Positions 9,826 to 21,112 of a stretch of 64,000 bases of DNA are shown here, one piece after another (position 1 is the stretch's first letter; each line of letters starts with the position of its first letter). The position numbers were made by a program, and so were the translations under genes. The DNA comes from Saussurea involucrata (lineage: Eukaryota; Streptophyta; Magnoliopsida; Asterales; Asteraceae): assembly GCA_033807775.1 (NCBI GenBank), contig CM066327.1, forward strand, positions 75,336,795 through 75,400,794. Reading direction: 5' to 3'. Under the pieces are notes generated by a model that searched no databases, was not told the origin of the DNA, and saw only the letters and a list, made by a program, of their open reading frames with translations.

Positions 9826-11928
9826 ATGTCGTCTGAACCAAAGAGTTCTTTTACGAGTCAGGAAGACTTAAATACCTTTAGGTGTTTAGCGGAAATACCT
9901 GCAGAGATAGAACTGACATGTCCAGGGAGTACACGTCCTGGGAGTACACGTCCTGGGAGTTGTCCTGATGGATATTTTGTATTATACGAGTATCCCTTTA
10001 AAATAGGGTTTGAATGGTCGTTTTCGACCTTGTCCAAATCCTTCATGCAAGATTTCAGTGTGTCGCCAGGGCAGTTGATGCCCCAACTTTGGCAAGTGGT
10101 ACAAGTGATCGAGCGTGTCACTAAAAATTGGGAGTCTCCCATGAATGTGCGCGACCTCCTTTTGGCTTATCAAGCCAAGAAGGGCGGATGTCATCGCTGT
10201 AGTTTGTACTCTAGGCTTAAAGGTGATCGTGCTTTGGTCCTCAAGACCGCTGTAAACGATCGCGGGTGGAAGGCTCGATACGCATTTGTGCGTAAGTCGG
10301 CCCTTGACTCTGAGAGTGATTGGATTAGGGCCAGTTGGAATACATCGGGTGAGATTTGTACCTTTTTGTCGTCTGTCGTCTGCGTTTCTTGTTTGGTTTT
10401 TAACTTTATTTTTTATATGTCAACAACCATAAATTTCGAGGACGTAAAGCCTTATGCCAACTCTCAGGCGAAGATCGACACTTTCTTAGAGTTTAGCGCC
10501 GAGGAACGGTCGTTTGTCGTACGACAAATGGTGGACGACGACGAGGATTTAGTATACTTAGGAGAAAATCAGGGTGAGAAACATGAGGAAGAAGGGGAGT
10601 CGAAAGAAGAAAGAGAGATGACTGGTAAGCGTACCTTCTTACTTCTTTCTGTGTTAATTCGATCCTTCTTCCCTTGATCTTCATAATTTTTATTCTTCTG
10701 TGGTTTCCAGAGGAGTCTCAACCATGGATGCCGCGTGTCTCTGCTAAAAGAGTAGCTGAGCTCGAGCTTGCTCGTAAGGGTAAGGAGCAGAGGCAGAAGC
10801 TTATGCCCGCTGGTCCAGATGTTCCGAAGAAGACGCGGACGACGATTCCGAGGGAACCGTCTTCGGGAGTTCGCGACTCGTCTAGAGTCATTATGCCTGA
10901 GAAGGCAAAGGCCGCATCGCCCAATAAGTCGACTTCTGAGGCGATCGCTGCGACGCCTATTAATTCTGCGCCTCCGGCGGAAACAACGAAGTCCCCGTCA
11001 GCCACGTCGGATCCTTTGTCGGCCGGCAAGGGCAAGGATCAGTCGACGGGAGGGGCTAAGGTCGCGACGGTAAATTTTACATTACCGTCGGACTTTATGG
11101 CCAGCAGTGTCCTAGACGGGACGAACTTATTTCCTCACCTGGGGAAATATCTGCTCCCTTCTTTCAGGGAGCGTTTCGTGGGGTTTCCTATCGAGGAGAC
11201 GGGAGCTCATGCCGCCGGGCTGGCTTTCATGGTAAGTCTTTCTTTCAAGACTTGGTTCGTTTGTCGCTGTCGTTGTCGTTGTCGGTGTCGTTGTCGTTGT
11301 CGGTGTCGTATATAATATTTGTCTTATGAATTTGCAGGCGTTCCAGGCTTCCCTGGCTTTGCGGGGTGAGACGATGAAGCTAAAGGATCTAACGTCTGCT
11401 GCGTAAGAGAGGGAGAACGCGGCGTTGGATAGGGTGAAGGTCGCCGCAGAGCGCGAAGAGGCTATGTTAAAACGTCTGGATGACGCTCGAAACCATTTAG
11501 AGGTCGTCGGTCATGCGAAGGATGATGTCAGTCATCGTTTAGCGCAGTCCTTATCCATGATTGCCGACCAGAGGGAGGAGATAGAGAGGATTAAAGGATC
11601 TTTGGCTGCAGCTACAAAGGAAGCTGAGGATTCCAAATCCAAGGTAGAGGGTCTGGAGAGAGATGTACAAGCTGCTAAGGACGAGGGTAAGTCTGTTTTT
11701 GCCATAGCTCGTCTGACTGCTAGGGCAGCGATTATGAGGAGACATCTAGCGGGGAAGGACCCTCTTGCTTCGGCGTCGGAAGAGCTCGACATTTACTTGG
11801 AGGGCGTCGGGTCGGTGAGAGACCTTGATTCGGATGATAAGAAGGAGATCGAGGAGGAGGTGGTGGATGGAGGTCTTCAGGGCGGGACCTCAGGCAAGGA
11901 TGCGACTGATGCTCCTCCTCAAGTTTAA
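9826..11928 (+). pseudogene. Opposite-strand gene of element H, with introns (gypsy-associated protein)
   Basis: Coding blocks are 9826-10624, 10711-11231 and 11338-11928. Introns 10625-10710 (G|GTAAGC to TTCCAG) and 11232-11337 (ATG|GTAAGT to TTGCAG) have consensus ends, and removing them keeps one frame for 637 codons. One in-frame TAA at 11404-11406 (CAA expected) breaks it. The N-terminus (SVSPGQLMPQLWQVV, VNDRGWKARYAFV) resembles the plant gypsy-associated family I know as Transposase_28 (recalled, not searched). The middle is rich in Lys, Arg, Ser and Pro; the C-terminus is a coiled coil (about 11425-11700) with an acidic tail. A T-rich in-frame stretch from 10349 starts with GT but has no in-phase AG, so a further intron there is uncertain. 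Role unknown; no catalytic motif is visible. Confidence 0.75.
11259..11309 (+). repeat. TCGTTG/TCGGTG minisatellite in an intron
   Basis: About eight hexamer units of the form TCG(T/G)TG run through the middle of the second confirmed intron. Read through, they would encode alternating Arg-Cys, which supports this being intron rather than exon. Confidence 0.85.
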
Positions 11929-12735
11929 AATTTTTTGTTTTTATTGATCGACCGTTGTAATTGACAGTTTTTTGATGAATGAAATTCGGTCTTCTTTTGA
12001 ATTTGCGATTTATATATTTGGCAAACAAACATCACATCGACTGTTAAATTCTATAAAGTACAAGGAATCATGCGACTTAGGCATCTATTGTGACACAATG
12101 ACTGGAACGTAAGCCATAAGACTTTTAAATCGTGTGTATAAACATAAGCACATGCGACTAAAGCATACATTCAGAGTATAAATTTTTTCTAAGTCAAGAG
12201 ACTTAGATCATGAGATCGTTAGACTTTGCAATCGTATGACTGAGTCGTGCGATGAATTTGAATCATGTGTCCCTGTAAAGGATGATCAAGTCATAGACCT
12301 GATCGTTTATGTCGTTTGACCTTGCGAAACTAGAGTCGTTTGATTATTGTCGTGCGATTCTGCGGAATAAACAATGTCAGAGGTTGGTCGTTGGCTAACC
12401 AACGACCCTCCGATGCTTAAGTCAGTAATCGTCGTCATGAAAAAATCGTATGAAAGAAGAAAAAGAAATTAGGAAACGTAAACGTACCTTCTTAGATTCC
12501 TCTTTAATTAACGGAGTATTTTCCACCCGTCAATTAATATCCTATTCTTTCTAGGAGAGGATAGGTTTTCAATGATGGATCGACACAGAGATCTTGGGAA
12601 ATGCCATCTAGGTGTGTACTGACTGTGTTTTCGCGCGACAGGGCCATATGGTCGTTTTATTCCTGTAAACGAAGCATAAGTGTTTCTTTCTAAGGATAGA
12701 AGGACGAACCTGTCGTGCCGCATCTGCTAAGTGAT
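11929..12735. other. Element H spacer where pol would be
   Basis: No reverse transcriptase, integrase or RNase H motif is seen in any frame. The sequence is rich in TCGTGCGA and CATGCGAC words. A poly(A)-signal-poor, T-rich stretch just after 11928 may end the opposite-strand gene. Short frames such as that at 12508-12723 have no recognisable features. Confidence 0.7.
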
Positions 12736-14946
12736 TTACTTTCGCGGTTTCAGAGTGGATTTATAGCAGTCACGAGCGACTTTCAGCTCACTCTTGATTT
12801 CTTGGATGCCCCACGGCGTAGGGAACTTCAGGGTGTGATGATACGTCGAGGGAACGACTTTCATTTCGTGGATCCATGGTCGACCTAAGATGATGTTATA
12901 GGCCAACGCACAGTCGATGACGCTGAACTTAGTCTTCTTGTTGATTCCTCCTGCGTAAACTGGCAAGATGATATCTCCATATGTGCTCGTCGCTTCTCCA
13001 TTGAAACCGACCAAAGTTGTCGAATGTCGGGTGATTTTCGAGGGATCGATTCCCATGGCCTTAATGGTGTAAAGGAAGATGACGTTCGCTGAACTGCCCC
13101 CATCGACCAAGACTCGTCGAGTTAAACAATTACCAACCGTGAGTTGAATGATCAACCCGTCGTGGTGTTTCTGGTACGAATCGTCGAGGTCGTCGAGGTC
13201 GAATACGATTTTCATGGCTTCCAATTCCAAATCTCCTTTAGGCCTTGATGAACGCGGGATAGGCCGATCGTTAGGCGCTTGACTGGCATGACGTTTGGCT
13301 GCGGAATACGTTAGACCGCATACGTCGGAACCACCAGTGATACAATTGACGACTTTCACATGCTCGGGGGTTGACGATCGAACATCGTTAGCTGGGGTAA
13401 CAACGTCGTCGATGATGTCTTTGAGATTGCCCTTTGGGACATGATACGCCAACTCCTTTTTGAGAGCTATGCAATCATCTGTCACGTGACCATGGTCGAC
13501 GTGAAATTCACACCACTTAGATTTATCTTTCTTAGTGTCATCCTGACCGGACTTCGTTGGCCATCGAATAGTCGCCTGGGCGGTCTTCAGAGCTTTGACC
13601 AAATTTTTAGTGGACCCTTTGAATCCGTAAGAGGATATCTTGGGGTATTGAGGAAATTTGGTCGCCGTCTTAGCCTCTGCTTTTGTCTTGAATCGGACGT
13701 TCGAGATCTGGCGGGCGGGCTCCATTTTGGAAATCGCTTTCGTCTTGAACTCTGGCTTCTTTACGCCTATCGACCTCTTGTCGTCGGTATGCTTGCGAAG
13801 AAAGGCAACGTCGTCCTCTACTCTCATATACGCTAGGGTTCGAGCTCGGACGTCTTTGAAATTCTCCGGAGGATACTTAGTCAGGTCAGTGTATAAACCT
13901 GAACTGTCGTCCAGACCACGCTTATAGGCTTCGATCGCGGTTTTGATGTCACAATTGCGAATGCTGATCATCTCTGCATTGAATCGATTGAAATAACTGC
14001 GGATAGACTCATTTGTCTTCTGCACGACGTAATATAAGTCGCTGGTCTACTTCTCCATCTTGCGACTGCTGGCGAATTGCTGGGAGAATTGATCGACTAA
14101 TTCAGCGAACGACCCGATGGACTTGGGTTTGAGATTGATTAGCCATTAGAGAGCAGGACCAGTGAGAGTTGCACCGAATCTTTTGCACATACAGACTTCC
14201 TGATACATGTGTGGGATTGAGATCGTCCACATGAGCTGCTTATACTGCGCGACATGCTCTGTCGGATCGATCACTCCCGAGTACTTGGGCGTGAAGGCGG
14301 GGACATTGTACTTTTTCGGGACCTCGACAGTCATGATCTCATCGATGAATGGTGACGCCTGAAATCCTGATCGGGGCTGAACGCGCTTCTTCTGATCTTC
14401 TAGCATTTTCAATCGCTGGGTGACGGGGTCATTGGGGTTGAGATTTGCCCCTGCTTGCGGATTGATTCCTGAGCTGGTGCCATTGACATGTGACGAGCCA
14501 TTGGCATCTCCGTTGAAAGGAACAAAATACAGTTGCGACCCGTTCTGAAATGGCTGCGACCCATTCTGAAATGGCTGCGATCCATTCTGCATGGGTGGTG
14601 GCCTTATATGCTGAAGAGGGACCGTCCCGAACTGGGGATTTGGATTGAACGGTCCCGGCTGCTGGTTTTGCATGGTCGGACCTGGATGCTGATTCTGAAC
14701 GAATGGACCTGATCCGGGACCTGGATTATGCGCGAATGGTCGAGGACCATTCTGACCAAACGATCCTTGGCATGGATTCTGAACGAATGGCCTAGGACCA
14801 CTCTGAGGTCTAAAGGGATTCCTTAACCGTGCGATCTCTTCAGATGCTCTACGGCTTTGCTCCGCCATGGCGATTTGATTTCGGGCGACTTCAAGCTCCT
14901 GGTACATCTGAGCAATGACATGCTACTGATCTCCAGGGGCTTCCAT
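12736..14946 (-). pseudogene. gag: Element H gag-protease, broken
   Basis: The best start is the ATG at 14946. A Pro/Gln/Asn-rich N-terminus (14800-14500) includes a repeated QPFQNGS unit. A gypsy capsid domain follows (about 14330-13800, FGATLTGPAL to NESIRSYFNRFNAEM), then a zinc-binding segment CEFHVDHGHVTDDC near 13500 and a retropepsin domain with VLVDGGSSANVIF (near 13110) and IILGRPW. DGGSS in place of DSG is, as I recall, usual in Tat-type elements. Stops at about 14923 (TAG), 14146 (TAA) and about 14047 (TAG) each fit a CAG or CAA codon changed by C to T. The frame ends at 12736 with no polymerase after it. Confidence 0.85.
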
Positions 14947-15026
14947 TTTCCTGCAACAGAGAACAAAGAAAACTCCAAGAAACCATTAGCAAGACGCACG
15001 TTTGTCGAAGATTTTCTCTAGATGGG

Positions 15027-15044
15027 GTCCCACGGATGGTGCCA
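15027..15044 (-). promoter_or_regulatory. Primer binding site of element H
   Basis: On the minus strand the sequence beginning TGGCACCATCCGTGGGAC starts three bases inside the 5' LTR. The TGG start fits a tRNA 3' CCA end. I could not assign the tRNA with confidence. Confidence 0.6.
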
Positions 15045-15047
15045 AAC

Positions 15048-15968
15048 TGTTAATGCCAAAAATCGCACCAAAGGGACAACTTAAGGTCGATGTGGATTTT
15101 AACAACTAAAGAAAGGAATCTTTCGACAAAGGCGTGCGACAAAGACAAAAATGTAAATGAGACAAAGGATTTGATGACGCAGGAAAAACCTCAACGAGGA
15201 AAAAACCTGCTGACGATAGTGGATGTCGTCGCTGCACTATGGTCGCCAATCAGGGGCGATGTCCTTGGTGTTCCGGGTGCCGATCATACAGATATTACAA
15301 TACAAATGAAGGAAGGACTTCGAAATGTAAAGTACAAATGTTTGGAATGTAAAAACAGTGTGCGTCGTGTGTGAAAACTATGTATAAACTGTTGGTCGAG
15401 AGCGAAAGTCTTGCGTCGAGAGTGATCTTCTATGAATGATCTCTTTGCTTCGAATGAATATTCTTCGAGTGTTTGTGTTTTCTTCTGTTGTTCGATGCTC
15501 TTGTTCTATCTCTCTCTCTGTGTTTTCCAATGTTGATTAGATGTCCTGAACTGATGATTGAGTTGGCATTTTATAGTCTTCGGATGACTTTAATTGAATC
15601 ATTAAGATCTTTGATGATTGTTGTAACGGTCGTCGTCTTCAATGTGAGTTTAGATGCTCATAAGCGATTTCGTCGGTTATAGCCGTTTATCCATAAATGA
15701 CTTTGACTCCTGCATTAAACACTTAAACAAATATAACAGTTGTATAACGTGTTAGTCAGTCGAGGTCGTACGGTTTTATACGACGGTCGTGCGGAACGGG
15801 CGACGTCGAGGTCGAGTGTCGTGAGGAAATCTCGACTTACCTTTTAGGAGGGATGGCGGAGGTTCTTTGGGTCTTCGTCGGGACCTTATCTTAATACAAG
15901 GTATAACTCATGACATGCGTCTTACCTTCTCTGGTCGTGGTCGAGACCTGTGAAATTTTGCCCAAACA
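15048..15968 (-). repeat. Element H 5' LTR (921 bp)
   Basis: This is the direct repeat partner of 8428-9348. A minus-strand TATAAAA lies at 15569-15575. The right edge GCCCAAACA is followed by the target duplication GATAC (15969-15973). Confidence 0.95.
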
Positions 15969-15973
15969 GATAC

Positions 15974-16680
15974 CATCCAGACCGAATCATCGCTGTGAAC
16001 CTAAAGGGAAAGAGTGTAAAGATGACACTGCTGGTGGAAGTCACCATATTCAGAGATAATGACTCATCTCAAACTTTCTACATGTCAAAGCTGACACTCT
16101 TCGGTTTTGATGAATGGCTAGAGATCAGGAATGTTATACAGAAGTCCAAATCCAAGTACAAATCCTACGTGGAGAAGTTCTTAAATTTGCACATCAACAA
16201 AGTTACATTCAGAATGGATTTGCCTCCCCCTCCAACGTTTTTTGAAAATAAAAGACCTGCACCAGCTAAAAGAAAGTGAGCTTCTACCTCTGAAGGCCTG
16301 CCGTTCGAAATGAAACATGTATCGAATTCTCAAGAGTGGCAGTGCTCGGACCCCCACCTGATCTTTCAGCACTCGACTTATCACTGCCACCAGGAGGACC
16401 ATTCAATGGCTAAGTGATAAGTGACCCTTATGGTATCATCTTCCCTGAATGGAATGGTATAATACGCTTTCAACGTTTTTCAGAAATACCTATCTGCCTA
16501 GTCGAACAACTCAGAGATCTAGTCCACTGGTGCAATCAATCAAGACCAGGCCTCTTCCTCAAAACTCACGTGCTCAACGAAGCAAAACTCAGAAGACAAG
16601 AAGGACAGAAGGTACCTGATTGGATGATCCCTGAAAAGGATGCCTTTGACGAAATTCTCTTTAAAGATGAACCTCAATAG
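15974..16680 (+). pseudogene. Element X env-like gene, C-terminal exon, last part
   Basis: This continues the frame interrupted by H at 8427. Segments shared with the second env-like exon of C are FRDNDSS (C: FRDDDSS), WLEIRNVIQKSKSKY, DLSALDLSLPPGG, PYGIIF, EQLRDLVHW and KVPDWMIP, ending DEPQ at 16680. There is a stop after PAPAKRK at 16279, a frame change near 16300 and another stop near 16411, so it is dead. The strong conservation of the last third between X and C marks it as a real domain of unknown function. Confidence 0.8.
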
Positions 16681-16960
16681 CTGATAGATCTCTTTTGAAT
16701 TGTTCTCTTGTATTTATCAGTAGTTACTTTAGTACTTGTAATATTTAAACTTTTACTTGTACTTGTATTTTTCAACTTCCCTAGTCATCGTTTTACGAAG
16801 TTAATGAATTATTCAGTGAAAGTACATTACTCCACTTAGTACTAAAAAGGTCCCTGAAAACAGTAAATGGGACACGCATCTATGAGTCACATTTATCCCT
16901 ATGTTTTTCATACTTAGCAATTTTCTTTTGTTGATTTGTCATCATCAAAAAGGGGGAGAT
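16681..16960 (+). other. Element X 3' spacer and polypurine tract
   Basis: Non-coding. It ends in CAAAAAGGGGGAGAT (16946-16960), directly before the LTR: the polypurine tract. TCATCATCAAAAAGGGGGAG resembles the same place in C (ATAATCAAATAGGGGGAG on its strand). Confidence 0.85.
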
Positions 16961-17936
16961 TGTTGATCCAAACTGTCTCAGTGATTTGATGATGGCCCTC
17001 ATAATTACTTAGTGAAAATTACAAATAACATCTGTATGTATTAATGTTTTGCCATCATTGATAAACATACTGAGCCTGTTCAGTATAACTGATGGTAACC
17101 ACTGTTCTTCATAGTATTCCTCAGTGATAAATGTACATCAGTGATAACCTGAGTTTGTTCAATATCACTGATGATCGCTGATTGTTTCATATGTAACACA
17201 TGTTGTTTGTAATCCCTGAAGACAAGTTTCGCGATAAAGAGTTCATCGCTGACATCAAAGACGAAGCCGATGAACAAGTGATAAGTCTACTAATGATCTG
17301 ATACGGACATCAGTGAAACCAAGACAAGTCCACACACGCGACATTTCAAGAAGAAGACTTTAGCGATAGCTGACTTACATCAGGTCTTCACTAATGGAAG
17401 TTCAACTCAGCGATCGCTGATCATGAAGCTTCGACTTCAAGAAATGTTTGTCTTATCTACTTGCACAACTCCGTACGATTTGTTAGAGGGGACATGCCTT
17501 TGTCCAGGATCGTGCAACCGCTCTACCACTATACTATTCACCATGCGGTCCAAAGCATGTCTTGAAAAAAGTCAGAAAGCATGCACCCAATCAGATACTG
17601 ACACGTGTAACGTCCTCCTGCCATGCATTTAATGCATTGGGTATAAATAGGAGGAATGCCCCTTCAGTGTGAAGGTGGTCTCTCCCTGAACTTCTTAGTT
17701 TCATAGAAAAAATATCTTTATTTTTCTATATCTCCTTTTCTCTCTATTTCTTGTGCAAGAACTCTTAGTGATTCTCAAGTTTGTTTAGATTAGGTTTTAC
17801 TTAATCTTATTCCGCAACAAACTGTAAATTGTATTTGATTTATCAATAAACAATTTAGAAAACCAGAATCTTGTGTGTTTGTATTCAACCACCCCTTCTA
17901 CAAACTATTACTTGTATAAACCCTTTAGGACCAACA
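16961..17936 (+). repeat. Element X 3' LTR (976 bp)
   Basis: It begins TGTTGATCC and ends GGACCAACA. Promoter-like sites in order are ACACGTGT (17601-17608), a CATGCATTTAATGCAT palindrome (about 17622-17637) and TATAAATAG (about 17642-17650). It holds the full palindrome TCAGCGATCGCTGA at 17407-17420, the two-sided form of the word that fills B, C and X. Confidence 0.9.
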
Positions 17937-18604
17937 AGTTACCATGATCGTAATCGTCACTTAATGTATCGGTCGTAAGATATCCATGACTTACGACCTT
18001 GACCCCCGTTATACGTCACGACCGTCATAAGATTATCCTCGACCGTAACTTACTAACCCTCGACAAGCGTTTTCTTTATGTCTAATTAATGCAGGTCAAA
18101 CGCATTAAAAACCAACATTCATAACTGAAGACCGCAATCAAGCACACTTATTATCTGAATCCGTTATATGCATTTATGAAGGGCATTAAAGACATCACCT
18201 ATAAAAATCAAGCTCGAAGCCACACTCGGGGACCAGTTTCTTGGACACACAAGAATTTCCAGACGCATTCTCAAAGCATTCAAGCGATTACTTTCATTTT
18301 CCTTTGAAGAAGCGCACGATGAAAGATTTTCACTCACGACGCACGTTAGAATTCTACAATTAAGTTTATATTTTCTTTCTTTGTAATCTATTGTACTTAC
18401 GGCACTTGTTACTAAAGGACGTCGTCCCTGTTTGACGACCATAGTGCACCATCGACATCTATTGTCGACCGCAGTTTTTACCCTCGACGGGGTTTTCTGC
18501 GTCACCAAATTCTGTTGTCTCTTTCCATTTTTATCACCTGTCATACGATTTGTCGCGAGATACCTTTCTTTAGTTGTTAAAGCTCCACACCGACTTTGCA
18601 TGAA
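17937..18604 (-). repeat. Diverged H-like LTR fragment
   Basis: The reverse complement of about 18380-18600 aligns by eye with the H LTR from near its start. Shared runs include TTTAACAACTAAAGAAAGG, TGGTGCACTATGGTCGTC (H: TCGCTGCACTATGGTCGCC) and GTGACGCAG. It lacks the first 30 or so bases at the right and is cut at the left by X. It is much more diverged from the H LTRs than they are from each other. It was probably the target into which X inserted. Confidence 0.65.
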
Positions 18605-19450
18605 AAATCTATATGACACATTCTTCTACTCAATGTTACTTGTTTATGACCTAATGCTTTGGTATACATGGTACGTGGTTCTACTACTTGAAAATGACCC
18701 ATATGGGTTCATAAGTTTATTGACCTAATTTGAGGTACTTGAGTATTTTATAAGTCGCATTTCATATTGGATACGGTGGTTGGACCACTAGTTTACCATA
18801 AGGGTATTATGTAAATTTTGGTTGAAGTAAATGTTTTCATTGGTTATATGAATATTGTGGATGATCCTTTCAAATAGGCACTCACCTTGGAGGTATGAAC
18901 TAGGATCTCTGCCATTGGGGTATGCCTTGGAGGTTGTCCGTAATGTCGGGCCTTGTGGTGTTACTCATGAGAGTATACACTAAGGTAAATTGACTCTTGA
19001 GGTGAAACTTGATCGGTGCTATGAGTCTCCCCCATTGATTCCAAATAATGAGTTATGTAATTGTATAATTGGATTCTAACCATTATTTGTTGTTATATTT
19101 ATTTGTTCAAAGGATTTTTGACCTAACACTTGTTTGGTGTCGACGTATCTTTGGGGTTCTAGCGGCGTGGACACCAAGAAGGGTTAGCCGGTTTAGAAGT
19201 GAGCCTGGGGAGCATTTTTGGGACACCATCTTTTGGACATATTTTGGGATGATAGATGACACCCAATTGTAATATTTTTCTTTAGAAGGATTAGAGTATT
19301 ATGTTGTTATCTTTTACCATTTGATTACAAACTTGTAATTAATAGGTGTTTATTGTTTTCCCCATTTTGGTATGGCTCGTGTCTTGACATTTATATACCA
19401 CATTTTCGTTTTATGCAAATTTTGTTTGTCTCAATTTTTAGGGTGTTACA
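18605..19450 (+). repeat. Element I 5' LTR, 3' portion
   Basis: This matches 23650-24534 closely, for example TGACCTAATTTGAGGTACTT, GTTTACCATAAGGGTATTAT and GGGATGATAGATGACACCC. It ends TTAGGGTGTTACA, with the primer site right after it. The left part of the LTR is missing. Confidence 0.8.
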
Positions 19451-19452
19451 TA

Positions 19453-19465
19453 TTGGTATCTGAGC
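19453..19465 (+). promoter_or_regulatory. Primer binding site of element I
   Basis: TTGGTATCTGAGC is one base off the TGGTATCAGAGC complement of initiator Met tRNA and lies two bases after the LTR. Confidence 0.8.
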
Positions 19466-19802
19466 TTTAGTTTAAGTGAACTAGGTGTTGGATTTAGAAT
19501 GCTGAGACTTAAGTTGTAGACTAAGTGGTAAATTGTCAACCTTGGGTAAACTTCATAGGTGGGGAGTGTATTAGGAAGTACATAAATACACTAACTGGAA
19601 GTTGTGATGATGTGACAAGAATCCTTGTGTATGATATATTCCAAATTTCATAGGGCCCATGCTATTATGAATATCATGTTACATGAGTGTACTTGAGTAT
19701 TTTTTATGATCACAGATAAATGTAATAGTACATAATAAATCGTTAATCTTTTAAAGAATTAACCAGCATGATCTTTATCATGTGTGACAATTCACAACGG
19801 TA

Positions 19803-21112
19803 AGCACGAGAAGTCGAGTTGTGGCTCAAGACGACGGAAACGAAGCAAGTGTGACTGCTAGAGAAGCACCTAGACAGAAGGTTTAAGAGAACGGCACACC
19901 TACTCCTCTAATTCCCACCATGTTGAGGGGTGTCATTGATGTGGTGACCCGACTCAACATAGAGACCGAAGAACCGGTAATGCAAGAAACGGGTTCTGAA
20001 TCTGTGATGATGTCCAGTATCCTACAAATGATGAACTATGCCATGGATAGGCATGATGAAAGGTTTATAAAGATACTAGATGATCGGGATGCTAGCAACC
20101 GAATACATGAGACGGTTGTGGAAAACACATTGAATGGTTCAGGAGGTATGGTGAATGTTGTTGGCACGGAAGAATAAGTGATGGGTGGTGAGAAAAGGAG
20201 AGAGAATGGTTGCCCCTACAAAACATTCCTATGTAGCAAGCCGTCGGAGTTTTCTGGGACTACAAATCCAGTTGCATGAATGAATTGGATCAGAGAGATA
20301 GAGATTGCCTTCGAGGCACGTGAGTGTGATGACTCTCAAGGGGTCAAGTTTGCATCCCAAATGTTTAGGGGGCGAGGCATTGAGTTGGTGGAACCTAAAC
20401 CGGATGACTCTTACGCCGGGAGTTTTGGCCAAACTTTATTGGGCGACATTCAAAAAGAAGGTAATGGATAAGTACTGCAACGAATGAGCTCTGGATAGGA
20501 TTGAAGAGGAGTTCAAAACCTGAAGAAAGGAAACAAGTCTATTATCGATTACTCAAGGAATTTTTTTGAGAAGCTGGGTTTGGTGGAGTACCTAGCCACC
20601 GAAGAGAAGATAAAGATAAAGGTATACCAAAGGGGACTACCGGCAGAGATGAAGACTACGGTAAGGCACACAAAGTGAGTAGTTTACAAGAAGCCATAGA
20701 GGAATCTCAGCTAGTGGAGGATGACATTGCTCAAGGAAGAGAAGGGAGAGGACAAGTTGGAGAGGTGAGAAGGTGGGAAGGGCCAACCGGGTCCGTCGTC
20801 AGTTTAGGCAATTTATGGAGGGTGAATGTGGACTCCCGTCGCAAGGCTAGATGGTGCCACAAGTGCAAGAGTAAGCACTATGGTCCATGAAACCCAAAGC
20901 CTTACTCGACCACATCTGAATGTTTTAAGTGTGGAAAAAAGGACCACGTGAGCAGGGATTGCCCCTTTCAGGGTTCAGTTTGTTTTTAGTGTCATGAGTC
21001 CGGGCACATAAAGAGAGAATGCCCAAAGCTTGTGGGGGGCAACCGATGGAATTTAAGTGGAACCGCACCGAGGAAGGAGAATCCACCAAAGGCATCGAGC
21101 TGAGCCTTTCAA
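19803..21112 (+). pseudogene. gag: Element I gag, heavily broken
   Basis: Capsid-like segments appear in changing frames: GIELVEPK/ALSWWN near 20370, FKKKVMDKYCNE near 20450 and KIKVYQRGLPAEMKT near 20620. Then come CHKCKSKHYGP, a CFKCGKKDHVSRDC knuckle (near 20920) and a second degenerate knuckle CHESGHIKREC (near 20990) whose first Cys codon region holds a stop. Many stops and indels are present. The order and knuckle pair fit a chromovirus gag; no product is possible. Confidence 0.75.

Larger units (their letters stand above)
8428..15968 (-). mobile_element. Element H: non-autonomous Tat-like Ty3/gypsy element with an opposite-strand gene
   Basis: Two 921-bp direct repeats (8428-9348, 15048-15968) begin TGTTAATGCC and end GCCCAAACA. 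They are flanked by the 5-bp target duplication GATAC (8423-8427, 15969-15973). Gag and protease lie on the minus strand next to the right LTR, which is therefore the 5' LTR. There is no reverse transcriptase, RNase H or integrase: the place of pol is taken by about 800 bp of non-coding DNA and a gene on the plus strand. The LTRs differ at roughly 4% of positions by eye, so the insertion is older than C. It must have moved, if at all, with enzymes supplied by a relative. Confidence 0.9.
7953..17936 (+). mobile_element. Element X: Sirevirus, 3' part only, split by H
   Basis: What is visible is the C-terminal half of an env-like gene, a 3' spacer with a polypurine tract, and a 976-bp 3' LTR. 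Its start is off-window to the left, beyond element A. The LTR is the same length as that of B, shares its ends (TGTTGATCC...GGACCAACA), and carries the TCAGCGA word. The gypsy element H occupies 8428-15968 within it. The five bases after the LTR are AGTTA; the other copy of this target duplication is outside the window. Confidence 0.85.

Noticed and set aside
10349..10449. A third intron in the H opposite-strand gene
   Set aside because: It starts GT and is T-rich, but no AG gives an in-phase join and the frame is open without splicing; left as uncertain.
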